From NCBI GenBank assembly GCA_030077755.1, contig JAQJZZ010000013.1:806001-870000 (forward strand): a DNA stretch of 64,000 nucleotides, read 5' to 3'. Shown here in pieces: positions 20,837 to 31,557 of the stretch. Origin of the DNA: Filosporella fistucella. Taxonomy: Eukaryota; Ascomycota; Leotiomycetes; Helotiales. Both the position numbers and the translations under genes were made by a program. Position 1 is the first letter of the stretch. Each line of letters starts with the position of its first letter. The notes under the pieces were generated by a model. That model was not told the DNA's origin. It saw nothing but the letters and a program-made list of their open reading frames with translations, and ran no database searches.

Positions 20837-22783
20837 ATGAGCGCGCTTGAGCAAAGCCAACCTCGAGATGGAGATCTCATGCTGCAAGGCCACGAGTACA
20901 GCGAGCTTCTCTTGGGAGATTTCTTGGGTAACCACACCTTGTATTCCCAGAACTTGCACGAGCAAGCCTCTCGCCTCTTCTCCGAGACCGAACCCATCGT
21001 AGAAGTTCTTTTACGGCAATGGTCAGACGAACACAGGGAGTAGGTCTCGTCCAGCTTATCTACCCTCCGTCTTTTGCAGGTTGCGATATTAACAAACCCA
21101 TTTCACCTACAGTCTGGAGAGCATCTATGTCCATAATATGGACGCCCTAGAAAGGGTTTTGTCTGTATGATGATCATTCTCAAGGAGCGACGGCGAAGTA
21201 GCTTACAAACTCGATGCTAGAGAATAGGAAGCGGCGACAGCGATGCTATATTGTGAGTTTCTTTTGCCCCAGGAGATCATTGCTAAACTGGGACAGTATC
21301 TTTCGACAAAACTGTACCTGGGGTCGGCTAGAGTGCTCAGAGGGCATTTTCCAACGTGTAATGGAAGTAACGAAAGCGTTTCCGCCCCTGTACGATTATT
21401 TAAATGCTTTTGGCTACAAGCTCTCGGCAGAGGACGAAAACTTTGGTTGTTTTCATGGACATAGTTCAAATTTCAACGACAAGAAGGGAACCCCAGCGCT
21501 CGGTTAGTCGACTACACCATCCTTTAGCGTGATGGCTTTAAACTCACAGCTCATATGACTCTGTTTCTATAGAGTTGGCATACAATCTTCGATATGCACA
21601 CAAGCATGGGAGAAAGCTACGAGACCCGTGGTCCATCCGCCACTCGGCCATCTACCAGAGATGTGACCAGAAATCAAATTCAACCCGTTGTGTAATCATT
21701 CAGCCATCCGAGGCATTTTACTGTCAACTTAAGCAGTTACTTCATCTAAATGGCACAAGATCGGCATTGGCAATAACAGCAGTCATAGATTCGGCATTCC
21801 TGTGGGATACGGAAAGAAATTGGAGACTATATATTAACTACTTGGAGAAAGAGCTTTCAACTTTGGTAAGTTCAAGACAAATACTGGGTTCGCTACCCAA
21901 CGAAAGCTGGAAGGCATGATCCTGTATCCTTTTACTTTCCTCTCTCTCTCTCCCGCTAATAGTATCTCTTGTTAAGGAAGACAAGTCCCTCTTATCCCGA
22001 ATCGGTCTTTCTTTGAAGGAAGACTTTTCAATATCTTTCTCAGACGTGCAACGGCTGCTGGCACTGCGGAAGAAGATGCTGAAATGCTCCGCAATCCTAG
22101 ACGTTTCGATGGATATTGGGCAGTCACACGAATCTCTTTGGCAAAAGGCATTGGGGATTTGCCATCACACGTCTCTAGGCGATAACTTCTTATCATCGCT
22201 GGAGATGTATAAGGCGCGCATCAAAAACCACCAACGGAGCATTCAGTATCTCCTCGGCTCCTCGGCTGACATTTTGGACCTTGCAAGTTTAAAAACCCCT
22301 CTATAATTTTCAAGCTGGAGGCGCTAAACGACTTTACAGGCGTCAAAAACCCTGGCACATAAAAATGAGGGTCTCCTAATTCGATCAGGACACGACCTAA
22401 AGCTCATGAATCAGACCACGAACTTGATTGCGGTAGAGACTAGGGATGAGCATCGGGCCTCGGTCAGCGTACTGAAGGCGACAAAGGAAGACTCTGACAA
22501 AGTGAAAATTATTACATATGTGGCGATGGCCTATTTGCCAGCCTCCCTAGTGGCAGTACGTGTCACCACCGAGCCACCCCCTTAGTTCGCAGGTATGCTA
22601 ATATCCCTCCAGTCCATATTCAGTTCTAGCCTTGTTCAGGTCGATTCGAGTAGCGAACCCAAAAGTAGGCTTTATCTTCCAAAGTACTTCTGGCTTTTCC
22701 CTATCTTATCTCTTGGCTTGCTGGGCGTTACGACCTTAATAGTAGTTATTTTTTCGTGGTGGCGGCAGACGAGGAAACAATGA
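20837..22783 (+). CDS. CorA-like two-TM membrane protein (fungal family)
   Basis: Seven exons: 20837-21039, 21113-21164, 21202-21502, 21573-21865, 21977-22282, 22340-22555 and 22613-22783. The phases join to 513 aa. The pattern is that of fungal CorA-like proteins: a basic RKRRQRCYIVSFFC strand, then the block DPWSIRHSAIYQR, then CVIIQPS. A long coiled helix (RSIQYLLGSSADILDL...LNQ-type) follows. Two C-terminal membrane helices come last: IITYVAMAYLPASLVASIF and YFWLFPILSLGLLGVTTLIV. The GMN signature of true CorA magnesium channels is absent; it is replaced by a segment around SIFSSSLVQV. Transport activity is therefore unproven. The intron at 22283-22339 uses a GC donor (GCAAGT). The intron at 21165-21201 is only 37 bp and is the weakest part of the model. 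Confidence 0.8.
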
Positions 22784-22939
22784 GATTGATAAGCAGCTAT
22801 CCCCTTTACTGCTATTTCGTGGCCATTATTAAATTTGGAGTATGAACCCCCTAGGCTGCCACCAGACGTACACACCTAATGTCGTACCTCAATTTCTGCA
22901 CTTTGAGACGATTTGAGACAGTTAGAAAAGTGGTTTGAG
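22784..22939. other. short flank between CorA-like gene and LINE fragment
   Basis: Non-coding; nothing recognised. Confidence 0.3.
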
Positions 22940-23465
22940 GATCCTCTCAGTTGGCTCTTCAAATCGCAGACGAGGACGCAGAGAGAGTAAACAAGAGAGA
23001 CAAGCTGGTCATCTTCACAGACAACCAAGCAGCTATCAAGATATTTCAGAGCCCAACTGGCAGGTCAGGGGCGTACATCGCGGCTGACGCGATACGGCTC
23101 ATAGAAAAACTCCAAATAGACCGGGGGATGCGGGTAGAGATAAGATAGGCGCCAGCCCACACCGGCATCTGGGGAAATGAAGCTGCCAGACAGAGCAGCC
23201 CAGACAGCAGCCAGATAACAACTAGGAGCTACCCTAGGAACCCCGAACGTCACGCAACCAAAGACATACCATTCACAAACAACCCTTAAGACCTGGATAA
23301 TAAGGCAGACAAAAGCTGAATGGAGAAACAACTGGGGGATAGAGAAGCGGGAACAAAACACATTCAAACATACACCATGCCCAACACACAAAGCCCTGCG
23401 AATACACCACGTGGACCATTCCGGCATAGCAGTCCGCAGGACTGCTGGATCCGTGTATAACATAA
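22940..23465 (+). mobile_element. non-LTR retrotransposon fragment (Tad-like, RNase H region)
   Basis: The plus-strand translation has an RNase H-like core: KLVIFTDNQAAIKIF, then ADAIRLIEKLQID, then APAHTGIWGNEAA. This is the 3' part of ORF2 of Tad1-type LINEs. It is broken by a TAG where family members have Trp (VEIR*APAHTG), by a small deletion right after GNEAA, and by further stops. Downstream, another frame still reads HTPCPTHKALRIHHVDHSG-like remnant sequence. Only the distal end of a 5'-truncated element is left, with no poly(A) tail or duplication visible. Confidence 0.75.
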
Positions 23466-23712
23466 TTAATTAATCAAACCACGTAACTTCGAGGGAGCTC
23501 TAAACCTCAAGAGTCGTAATATGGCCGCTTATGCCTTCTTCGACAACTATACAGAAACGTTTATAGTGGAGTAGTATATCAGTGCGAGTTCTTATAATAA
23601 ATAGGTTAGATAATTGCTCAGCAAATAGACGCTATATATTTGAATATAATAACGTTGAATTGGTGTGTTTAGTAAATAATGAGGCTAAATCACTAGTTAT
23701 ATGCTAGAGGGA
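23466..23712. other. intergenic, AT-rich, nothing seen
   Basis: Strongly AT-rich spacer between the LINE fragment and repeat copy B. Confidence 0.4.
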
Positions 23713-24191
23713 TATCTGCTCTGGCAGGGAACCTTGCAAGGGAGCAGAAACGAATTCCCGGGCAAGTTCGCTAAGGAAATTGTAGTCGGGGCACACAGGA
23801 GGCCAAAATGGGTTCCACATTAGAGTTCGCAGGCTGACTCAGGCCGTGCTTAGGATACTTAGGCTCTGCTCAGGTTCTGCTCAGGCATGCCCAGGCTCTG
23901 CTTAGGCATGCTCACCCTCAGCTCAAGTAAAAGCAGCAGTTGCTCACGTCCAGAGACTAAAACAGAACCAGCAAAAGGGAAAATTAATCCTGAGTCTATA
24001 GGTATTATGAATCAACTTCCCCACTCCTGTGCCCCGGATATAGCTAGTAAGTTTGCTGCTCTTGCTCAGGCACTACTCACCCTCGGCTCAGTCGAGTTGC
24101 CTGAGTGAGCTGCTTACCTGAGCACACTAAACAGCTCACCTGAGCAAGATTTACCACATCGTCACATGTGTTGTTTCTAACTTGATTTGAC
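23713..24191. repeat. dispersed GCTCAGG-rich repeat, copy B (full length)
   Basis: The longest of three copies. The left half (23713-24000) matches copy C at 27333-27605: CACAGGAGGCCAAAATGGGT, TTGCTCACGTCC and AACCAGC(G/A)AAAG. The right half (23996-24191) matches copy A at 8246-8505. The middle holds at least six degenerate GCTCAGG/GCTTAGG/GCCCAGG units between 23825 and 23935. No coding sequence is apparent. Confidence 0.75.
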
Positions 24192-24513
24192 CGCTGATCT
24201 CTCACATCAGTTTTGTAAAGGAGACAATGCTCAAGGAGCCCAAACAAGTTCCCAAAGAACCCAAAGTGGATACTGTAGCTGGGCTCCGTCGTTAAGTGGT
24301 CACGTGTATTAGGGCGACTCCCATGCTGGGCTGCATGCATAATGAGTCTTGTCACGCACGGATCACATAGTAAGCTTTGAATTTGAAATGCCGAGATCAA
24401 AGTTGAAGGAATCACAGTTCGGGTTGGGTTATGTCGTCTTGGTATTAGTGGAGCTCCGTGGTTTTCACGGGGTGTTGCTTTAGTTAAGCTCCACATCAGC
24501 TCCACTTTGACCC

Positions 24514-26851
24514 CTAGCGCGGCGGAACTATGCACCCAACCTAGTCAATATGATTCCAGGGGCAGCAATGGTACAGGACTACAGGACTGCACTTACCAGC
24601 GCTATAGCTGCATTCTTGAATTCCATTCCGTGCTCTGAAAACTTTTCGTACCATTCCGAAATCTTGGCAGAGAAATCTTTCCAGCGCGGCTGCAAGATGT
24701 CTTTCAGCGGCGTGACAATACTGTCGTTTACTTTCGTGAATGCCCTATGGACGTCGTCCTCCCAGCCATCTTCAAGTCTTTGACCCAAGGCGTCGACGTA
24801 GGCCACATCAAGCCAATTCTTCCTCACACTCAATCGAAAGATGGGCCCATAGACAGCTCGAAGTAGCCCTCCAACGACTATGACGGCGCAAATCATTATC
24901 AAGCCTGTTCCATTAATGTTTGTGTATGCCCCATCCTTGTACAAGATCATTTCTCCCAGCTTTTGTTTGATCTTCGGAGTTTTTGTCAGCACATCAATCA
25001 AGCCGGTCTTGTCCCCATCCGAATCTGATCCCAAGACATTCTCCACCACTGCGATTTGCATTCCTGCGAGTCCAAGTCCAAACCATCTTTGAGCTTCCTT
25101 CATCCATTGATCTTGTACGACGCGGCGCTGATACTCATGGTTGACCATCCCAGCGTGGCGGATAGCCATCGCAGATATTCCCAGTGAGTGTAAGACATTA
25201 CCAATAGATGTCAGCAAGAGGGGCTGGTAGATGGCGGTCAAAGCTGATTGCACTTCTAATGAATATCTCCCGCCATCACTGTAGTCTGTCGCTATGTGCA
25301 AATGAAGGTCCTGTGCGAATGTCGACAGTGGTCGAAAGCCTGTGCAGCCTTCCAGCGAGTTCAGGCAGATCTGGTATTGGTCAACACACGCGAGAATGCC
25401 CATAGTGCTGGCCTGGTATTTGATGGTAACAGGGAGACCGTTGTACTTTCGAAGATAGTCATTGAGCTTCATAGGCTGTTCGGTGCTAACAGAGAAGAGA
25501 GGGTCGTCGCTCATACTCTCGTATGTGACGCCCATGGCATTGATGACGACTATTGCTCTATCCGCCGCAGTAACAAGATCTAACCTTGGAGAAAGAAGGT
25601 CTTCACCTGTGTGTAAGAAGTGCTTGACGCGGAGCACATAGTCGCTCACCCCTTGCCCTTTCAAATTGCTCATGATAAAATGAGCTTGTCCATTGCTGTG
25701 GTTATTGCCAAATACCATCATGTATGTGCCGTCGACTACTCGATTGCCATCCAACAGCCATTCCCAATCATTGTGCCTCAAGGGTACAAATATTGCCTTC
25801 CTCTCCAAAGTAATATTCTGTTTGACATTGAGCCCGAGATCTCGAAGTGGAATTGCGCCAGTCCTTAGTTCATATGGATCGAAATTCCTGGCATAGCAGA
25901 GCGATTTGTCCTTGAACGGGCAAGCTGCCAGCCTGGATTCGATAACTTCAATTCGGTCTGTGCTGAGAGACTTGCAGCTGACCCCCGACTTCTCGTAGCA
26001 GTTGCGAAAATATGCCTCCCCAGCAAGAGTGGAGTTAAGCATGTACTCGGTCGATGCGTCTGCCACGTAGTCGGAGCTGGATGAGAGGTTGGGATCTTGG
26101 ATCCAAAACCTATATCCAGCAGGATTCGACGCGAGCACTAAAGGATTCCGATCACTCTTCTGTGTCAAGGCCCATGGTCCAAGGACGCTCACGACTAGCA
26201 TGCCAATACCGTAAACGATTAGTACAAAGATAAGTGTATATATGTGCCACATCCTAAGGTCGTTACTGTGGACGCAATCGAGGAGAAGGCGGATGCCAGA
26301 GAGAGCTGGATCACCGGAATCTTTGAAGATTGAACCAAGTTTATCCCTCACATCAGGCCGATGGCGATATAAGGATATCAGTGGCAGCTGGAATATGGTC
26401 CAGTACCACGATGCAGCGATCGTCAAGAACAGTACCAGACAGGCTACCCGCATCTCCGCCTCTGTGTCGGGCAGAGTAAGCCATCGCTCATCAGCATGGT
26501 CCCGCCACCAAACGTGAGGCATTGCTCTCGATTCGTAGTTTTCGAAGATAACGGTAATGAGGTTTTGAAAGAGGTGAATTTTCCAACTCGAAGGTTTAGA
26601 GGAGGCAGTCAAGGGGGAAATGCGAAGATGTAGTGAAGTTCAGCACAACGCGGAAGCATTTGGTGGTGAGAAAGCTGTTTTTGGCATGGCTCTTCTCGTC
26701 CAGGGCAGACTTGACCTTGTGTTACCTTAAACTTGCCTTCGGCGAGTTTTGAATCTGAAGGATCGTTCTTTTTGAGCAAAGAGGGTGTGCTTGTTGACTT
26801 TCTCGTTGGAGGAAGAAAGCCATTAATCGATAAGACGCTTGGCCAAGACAT
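24514..26851 (-). CDS. polytopic membrane protein, function unknown
   Basis: The main exon ends at 24597 with a GTAAGT donor. The intron (24541-24596) leads to a last exon of nine codons, 24540-24514 (VGCIVPPR*). Hydrophobic segments lie at ACLVLFLTIAASWYWTIF, TLIFVLIVYGIGMLVVSVLG and GLIMICAVIVVGGLLRAVYG, with a weaker one around LLLTSIGNVLHSLGISAM. Between them is a large Cys-containing region with N-glycosylation sites (LNSTL, NNHSN, KQNITL) and CVDQYQICLNSLEGCTGF. That last pattern (C-x-x-Q-Y-x-x-C-N...C) is common to a large family of uncharacterised ascomycete membrane proteins. The first exon is tentative: an ATG at 26851 opens a polar leader that must splice near 26735 to the main exon near 26590. 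Otherwise the start is the ATG of MPHVWWRD near 26522. Role unknown. Confidence 0.7.
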
Positions 26852-27332
26852 TTTTCTGCGTCGTCAACCTTGCAACCATATCCTATTTACCAGTCATGTC
26901 TTCAGCACATCAGCCTCCTTCAAGCACTGCCGACGAGGTATTTTTCATTGGCGTTTTACCAAGGCAGCTGGGTAGTTCAAGTTAATTGGCCCTGTGAGGG
27001 GCTAACAGGAAAAGTAAATATAATGCGTAACCCTGCCTGCCTAGGATATCCACGGGAAATAACCTTCTTTTTGAAGGCTTATTATCTTCCACTAAAAATA
27101 TGATTTCATGATTTATTGTTCGCTATTTACGTGATTTTCGCCAATTATGGGCAGTTTTTTTTTTTGGCGGTCCTTGACTACTTCATATCAAACAGCCACT
27201 ACTTGTAGCAAGATGTTTTTCTGCTTTCCAAATCTAAGCCTCTAATGCATATATAATACTATTGTAACCTTGCATATATCACATATCTCAGTTTTGACAA
27301 CAACCAAGCCTGTGGCCTCGGAGACCTCCAAA
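26852..27332. other. intergenic, no gene seen
   Basis: Promoter side of the membrane protein gene. It is AT-rich and includes a T10-type run near 27155. No recognisable feature. Confidence 0.4.
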
Positions 27333-27605
27333 ATCTGCTCCGGCAGGAACCCTTTCAAGGAGCAGAAACAGATCCTTCAGCAAGTTTCGGTAAGGAAACT
27401 AGAGCCGGAGCACACAGGAGGCCAAAATGGGTTCCACATTATGGTCTGCAGGCTGAGGCTCTGCTCAGGCTTGCTCAGGCTCGGCACCAATATAGTCGCC
27501 CGCGGCTAAGGTACGCTTACCATCTGCTCAGTTTAAGGCAGCAATTGCTCACGTCCCCAGGCTAAAACGGAACCAGCGAAAGAGAAAATTGATCCTAAGT
27601 CTAGG
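27333..27605. repeat. dispersed GCTCAGG-rich repeat, copy C (left half only)
   Basis: Collinear with the left half of copy B: ATCTGCTC(C/T)GGCAGG, GGAGCAGAAAC, the identical CACAGGAGGCCAAAATGGGT, then GCTCAGG units and AAAATTGATCCTAAGTCTA. It stops exactly where copies A and B start their shared right half (GGTATTATGAATC), so it looks like a half-element. Confidence 0.7.
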
Positions 27606-28779
27606 GGAATTCTTACGTTTTTGTTACGGAGCAAACGCGAATGGTTTCAATAATATTATCATTGGCAACAGTTAGCCGCTATTCAGTTGCCCGATGGAAT
27701 AAAGGTACATTCCCTCTAAAAAGAAAACTCATTACTTATATTTGTCTCTTATCTGATCCCGTAGGAGAGGTCCACAAGGCCCATTGTCATTGAAAGCTTC
27801 CAAGGTGATATGTCTGTCACTATCATCACGTGATAGAATAAACATTCACATTTGAGGTGCAATTAATTTAGAGGCCTTCTGAATCTAGGACGTAGCTAAG
27901 CTTGCAAGATATCTCCAAAGCTAAGTTACTCTAGTACTGGCTTCTCAACGACACAAAGACGAAGTGAAGGTGAAAGGGGAGACGAGAAAATGGTTGACGC
28001 TAAGTAAATCGATGCCCTGAATTACCCTTCTATTAGGAATTCAAAACAACATCTATTGATTTTAAAGAGTAGTAGCAGTACTGAGGTGGTATAAGAGGAC
28101 TCTTTGCTTTTCTCAAAGTGGTGTGACATATGAATGGCACCAAATTTGAGAAATTGACGCCTTCCCCTGATGCAGGTAACAGAGTTGAGGGCGAACAAAC
28201 TCCTTTGCAATGAACCTGGTAGATGGAGATATTGAACATTTGTTACTAGCTTTTATATCCATGAAATCCTATGCACTTTTCAAATACAAAGTTATTGTAA
28301 TTGCTGGGATTAAATATCTAAGACGAGCAAGAGATAGAAAACTTTGCATAGAAACATGGCAACGAAGAAAGAGGACTAGGAATTAAAGAAACGCGTAGAA
28401 ACATAGGCGAGGTTCTTTGTTAGATCATAAACGGCTAGAGAAATGCTATATACTTATAACGATGTAAGATGTATGAGGCAATGGCTCGTGGTGTGAGGCG
28501 GGGCGTTACATGAACTTGTTCATTTTTGCACACATGTTAGACGCATTTAGTCCTTGTCAACCGCCCTTTCCTTTCAAATTCGGGATTGGGCAGACGCGTT
28601 GCGTCTGACGTAAATTCAATTCATGAATCAAAACACAAACCTGACGTCAGATATCTACTTCGCATCGTCCCTTCCTCCAAGTTCTGGACTTCAATGCGTC
28701 ACAAAGCAGGAACATATTCCCTACTTATTTCCTCGCGCATCGATACCACGGATATCTCATCATCGCCATCATCATCAAG
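27606..28779. other. intergenic, no gene seen
   Basis: AT-rich. Short frames at 28022-28239 minus and 28586-28847 plus lack any protein pattern. CATCATCGCCATCATCATC just before 28780 is a leader microrepeat. Confidence 0.4.
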
Positions 28780-29259
28780 ATGTCTCAAAAAAACGATTAT
28801 TCCTACTGTCAAAGCCAAAATGGAAGCCAAGTAGTCCCAAACTCTGAAGCAACTGTTGCGCATCAACACTGGCTATGTTCCACCGTCGGTATGAGAAATC
28901 CGCAACTCGAACCCATCGATAGTGGTGTCTCTGTATCCTCCACATCAACTACCTACACTACAAACAGTACCACCGAAACCTTGAGAAAGTCTGCGGCCAC
29001 CTCATTCGCGAATAGTCGGACCACCAGCGCTGAGAGTCTGACAACCATCGAGGGGATCCCCGCCGACAGAGCTCAGAACGCCAAGGATGAGGTAGATGCT
29101 TCTATCAAGTTGTTAATGGAGAGACCGAAGTTAGTGAAGACGAACAGCTACTTCGAAGTTATTGAGGGTAAAGCCGAGAGACCTGGTATGCGAAGATGGA
29201 AGAGTATGATGGATAGGAATGCTATGGCAAATCCAGGTTCGAGTTGTTGGGAGTTTTGA
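28780..29259 (+). CDS. hypothetical Ser/Thr-rich protein, 159 aa
   Basis: Single exon from ATG 28780. The middle is a low-complexity Ser/Thr stretch (SVSSTSTTYTTNSTTETL). The C-terminal half is more ordered: DEVDASIKLLMERPKLVKTN, then a short basic segment, MRRWKSMMDRN. There is no signal peptide or membrane helix. The length, composition shift and ATG context make it a plausible lineage-restricted gene. I do not recognise it. Confidence 0.55.
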   Translation: MSQKNDYSYCQSQNGSQVVPNSEATVAHQHWLCSTVGMRNPQLEPIDSGVSVSSTSTTYTTNSTTETLRKSAATSFANSRTTSAESLTTIEGIPADRAQNAKDEVDASIKLLMERPKLVKTNSYFEVIEGKAERPGMRRWKSMMDRNAMANPGSSCWEF

Positions 29260-31053
29260 AAGGCTGTATGATTGGTAATAAGGCTTGTATGTGGGATATT
29301 GAAGAGTCTGTCTACATTGACTTGACAGGTATGTAATGCCGAGGGAGACAGGTGGTTCGGAAATAGATTTTGCTGGCTTGCAGATCAGACTGTCAGTACA
29401 AGCAGTATAGCGTGATGTTCATACACTAAATCCATAAACACTCCACTTGACGACCAAAAATTTCAATATGCTGATCACTTGAGTTTTGCAATGCATTTTC
29501 CTACCATAAGTCTTATGATTTGCTTTGAACTTCCGAAGTGTACAGTACAAAGGGTAACAGAAAATATTTGTATCCCATTCAATATATGCCGATAGAAAGT
29601 TCACTCTTTATTAGAACCATGGATAGAACCTACAAAGAGTAATATGACAAACTCCACATCACAAGTGAACAAGTTTTCTAAGAATTATAACGCAAGGAGC
29701 TGCCAAGGGGTGAGATAGAAGGAAATCACCGACTTGAGATTTGGCGACACGAATTTTCCCCAAGTACTCTTCAGTCCAATTCTCTTTATCTATGCTCGAT
29801 TATCGCCTCCACTTTTCTCTGTTGGTCTTTTCATAGGCTTTTTGACTGTGATCCTCCTAACGCGCTGATGGATTAAACAAACGCCGGTCAATAAGTACCA
29901 ACTATAGCCCTACTAAAGATTTTAATACCCGGATCACTAACAACCCATTTCCCTTTCAGTTATCTCCCTGGATCGAAGGATCACCCAAATCTAAGAGCCC
30001 ATATTTCTCAGTACTCGGAAGAAATATAGGTGATTCTTGTCTGAATCCCGGAACCCGTCATCTCAGATGCATGGTGGTAAGAATCCTGATGGCGAGCCCA
30101 AATTGATATGGGAAATATACACCTCTGAGACTATCTAGACTCGTAATAATAACGATAGTGATGCTTAAAAATTAGTAAGTGAGGAGGACACCAGAGAGAC
30201 GCGACGTGTAAATAAAGCCGAGGCTGCCCACTACAGATATATTCGGGTAGAGCCCCTATTCAGTCACCAGCATCTGAAAAGTTGTCCATATTATAGTTTG
30301 TATTCAGATACACTTGTGGCATTAGCTATGGAATAGAATTAAATTATCCAGCCATTGCTGGAGATTATACAATATTGCAATAAACATTCTCAACATCATA
30401 CTATTCCACAGCCAACCAGCCGCTTGCTTTAAACCTCTACGTCACATGACATTCATGTCGACTAAATAATACCACATCCCTGCTACGGAATGCAGATAAA
30501 ATGAATATCTTTTGATATTTAAAAGTTTACATAGGCCAATATCCATGTTAGTGTAGTACAGTATTTGATTGTAGAGCATAGAATGCTAAAGCTGGAATAC
30601 TGACAAGTCCCTTTCCCCCTGAAATAAGCGAGGCAATTCCATTCCATTTTTTCTTTGTGAATTCTTCTTAATGGAGATAGGTCAAGTCGCACGACCTAGG
30701 ACACTATCTCGATTTTAGGCAACTATGCACTTGAGGGAGCCTGATAATCATGATACGCTTTCTTCGTTACTTGGATGACACATTATCACCGAATGACTCA
30801 GACGAAAGCTATCATTTAAACAGACTAAATCCTCCAATTGAATCAGAGAATAATTCCGGATGGTATTATAAACATTATTCGACAGATTCTCTCAATTTAT
30901 CTGTCAGTCCCTCCACTTTCTTGATCACTTCTCATATACAAATAGTCGGGACTTTTTGTGAATTTGTTTCGGGCTTCGAGAAGCGAGACAACAATTGCAT
31001 CGACGCAATACACACTTACACTTGGAAAGACATAATATCAAACAATCAGAAAC
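29260..31053. other. gene desert, no gene seen
   Basis: 1.8 kb of AT-rich DNA. Small open frames do not look coding. A 120-codon frame starting at 30750 runs into the next gene in another frame and has no family pattern. No tRNA or repeat was identified. Confidence 0.45.
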
Positions 31054-31557
31054 ATGGATCCTCTCGAAGAACTCGAGCGTATGGCCGCTATCGCATCTGC
31101 AATTCCGACTGACGTCGAACCATCCGAAGAGACTATTCAACGCTGGATCCAGTTGTTCAAGTACAATCACATGGAAGCTTATCATCTAATCATCGCACAC
31201 CGCAATGATATCACTCGGAGCCCAGTTTCGGATTCTCACTGGGAATTAGTCCGTGCTACCTACGAGCCGCGGGGATATGATCGAGAGGCATACGAGCATT
31301 CTCTGACCTTGAGAGACCTTCTCAAGAGCCAAAGCACAATCGTTCATGATAAAAATGGAAACAGATGGACTCTATTTAGGCTTGGAGGGCTGCTTGAAAG
31401 TGCCAAGTTCGTGAAAGATATCGCGGGGCTGGATGAGATACCTAAAGTTACTGCGGGTGAAGGGACGATTGGTTATGCTAGATTTGTGTGGCTAAACGAT
31501 GTGGGTGCAATGAGAGTCGTGAATTGGATGGACGGGCAGAGAGTTCTACGAGTTTAG
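31054..31557 (+). CDS. hypothetical protein, 167 aa
   Basis: Single exon from ATG 31054. The product has a mixed alpha-beta composition with two Trp-containing helices (EETIQRWIQLFKYNHMEAYH). There is no low complexity, signal peptide or membrane segment. The segment DKNGNRWTLFRLGGLLESA and the tail VWLNDVGAMRVVNWMDGQR look like folded protein. No family is recognised. It stands alone in AT-rich DNA and is followed by 1.4 kb without genes. Confidence 0.6.
   Translation: MDPLEELERMAAIASAIPTDVEPSEETIQRWIQLFKYNHMEAYHLIIAHRNDITRSPVSDSHWELVRATYEPRGYDREAYEHSLTLRDLLKSQSTIVHDKNGNRWTLFRLGGLLESAKFVKDIAGLDEIPKVTAGEGTIGYARFVWLNDVGAMRVVNWMDGQRVLRV

Noticed and set aside
24077..24535. 152-codon minus-strand ORF
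   Set aside because: It lies inside the GCTCAGG-rich repeat and its flank, has low-complexity composition and no family pattern.
26580..26612. Start of the membrane protein at 26612
   Set aside because: The codon there is TTG; the true start must be upstream through splicing (26851) or at the ATG near 26522.
30750..31112. 120-codon plus-strand ORF before the 167-aa gene
   Set aside because: It overlaps the better supported gene in another frame, and its composition is that of AT-rich non-coding DNA.
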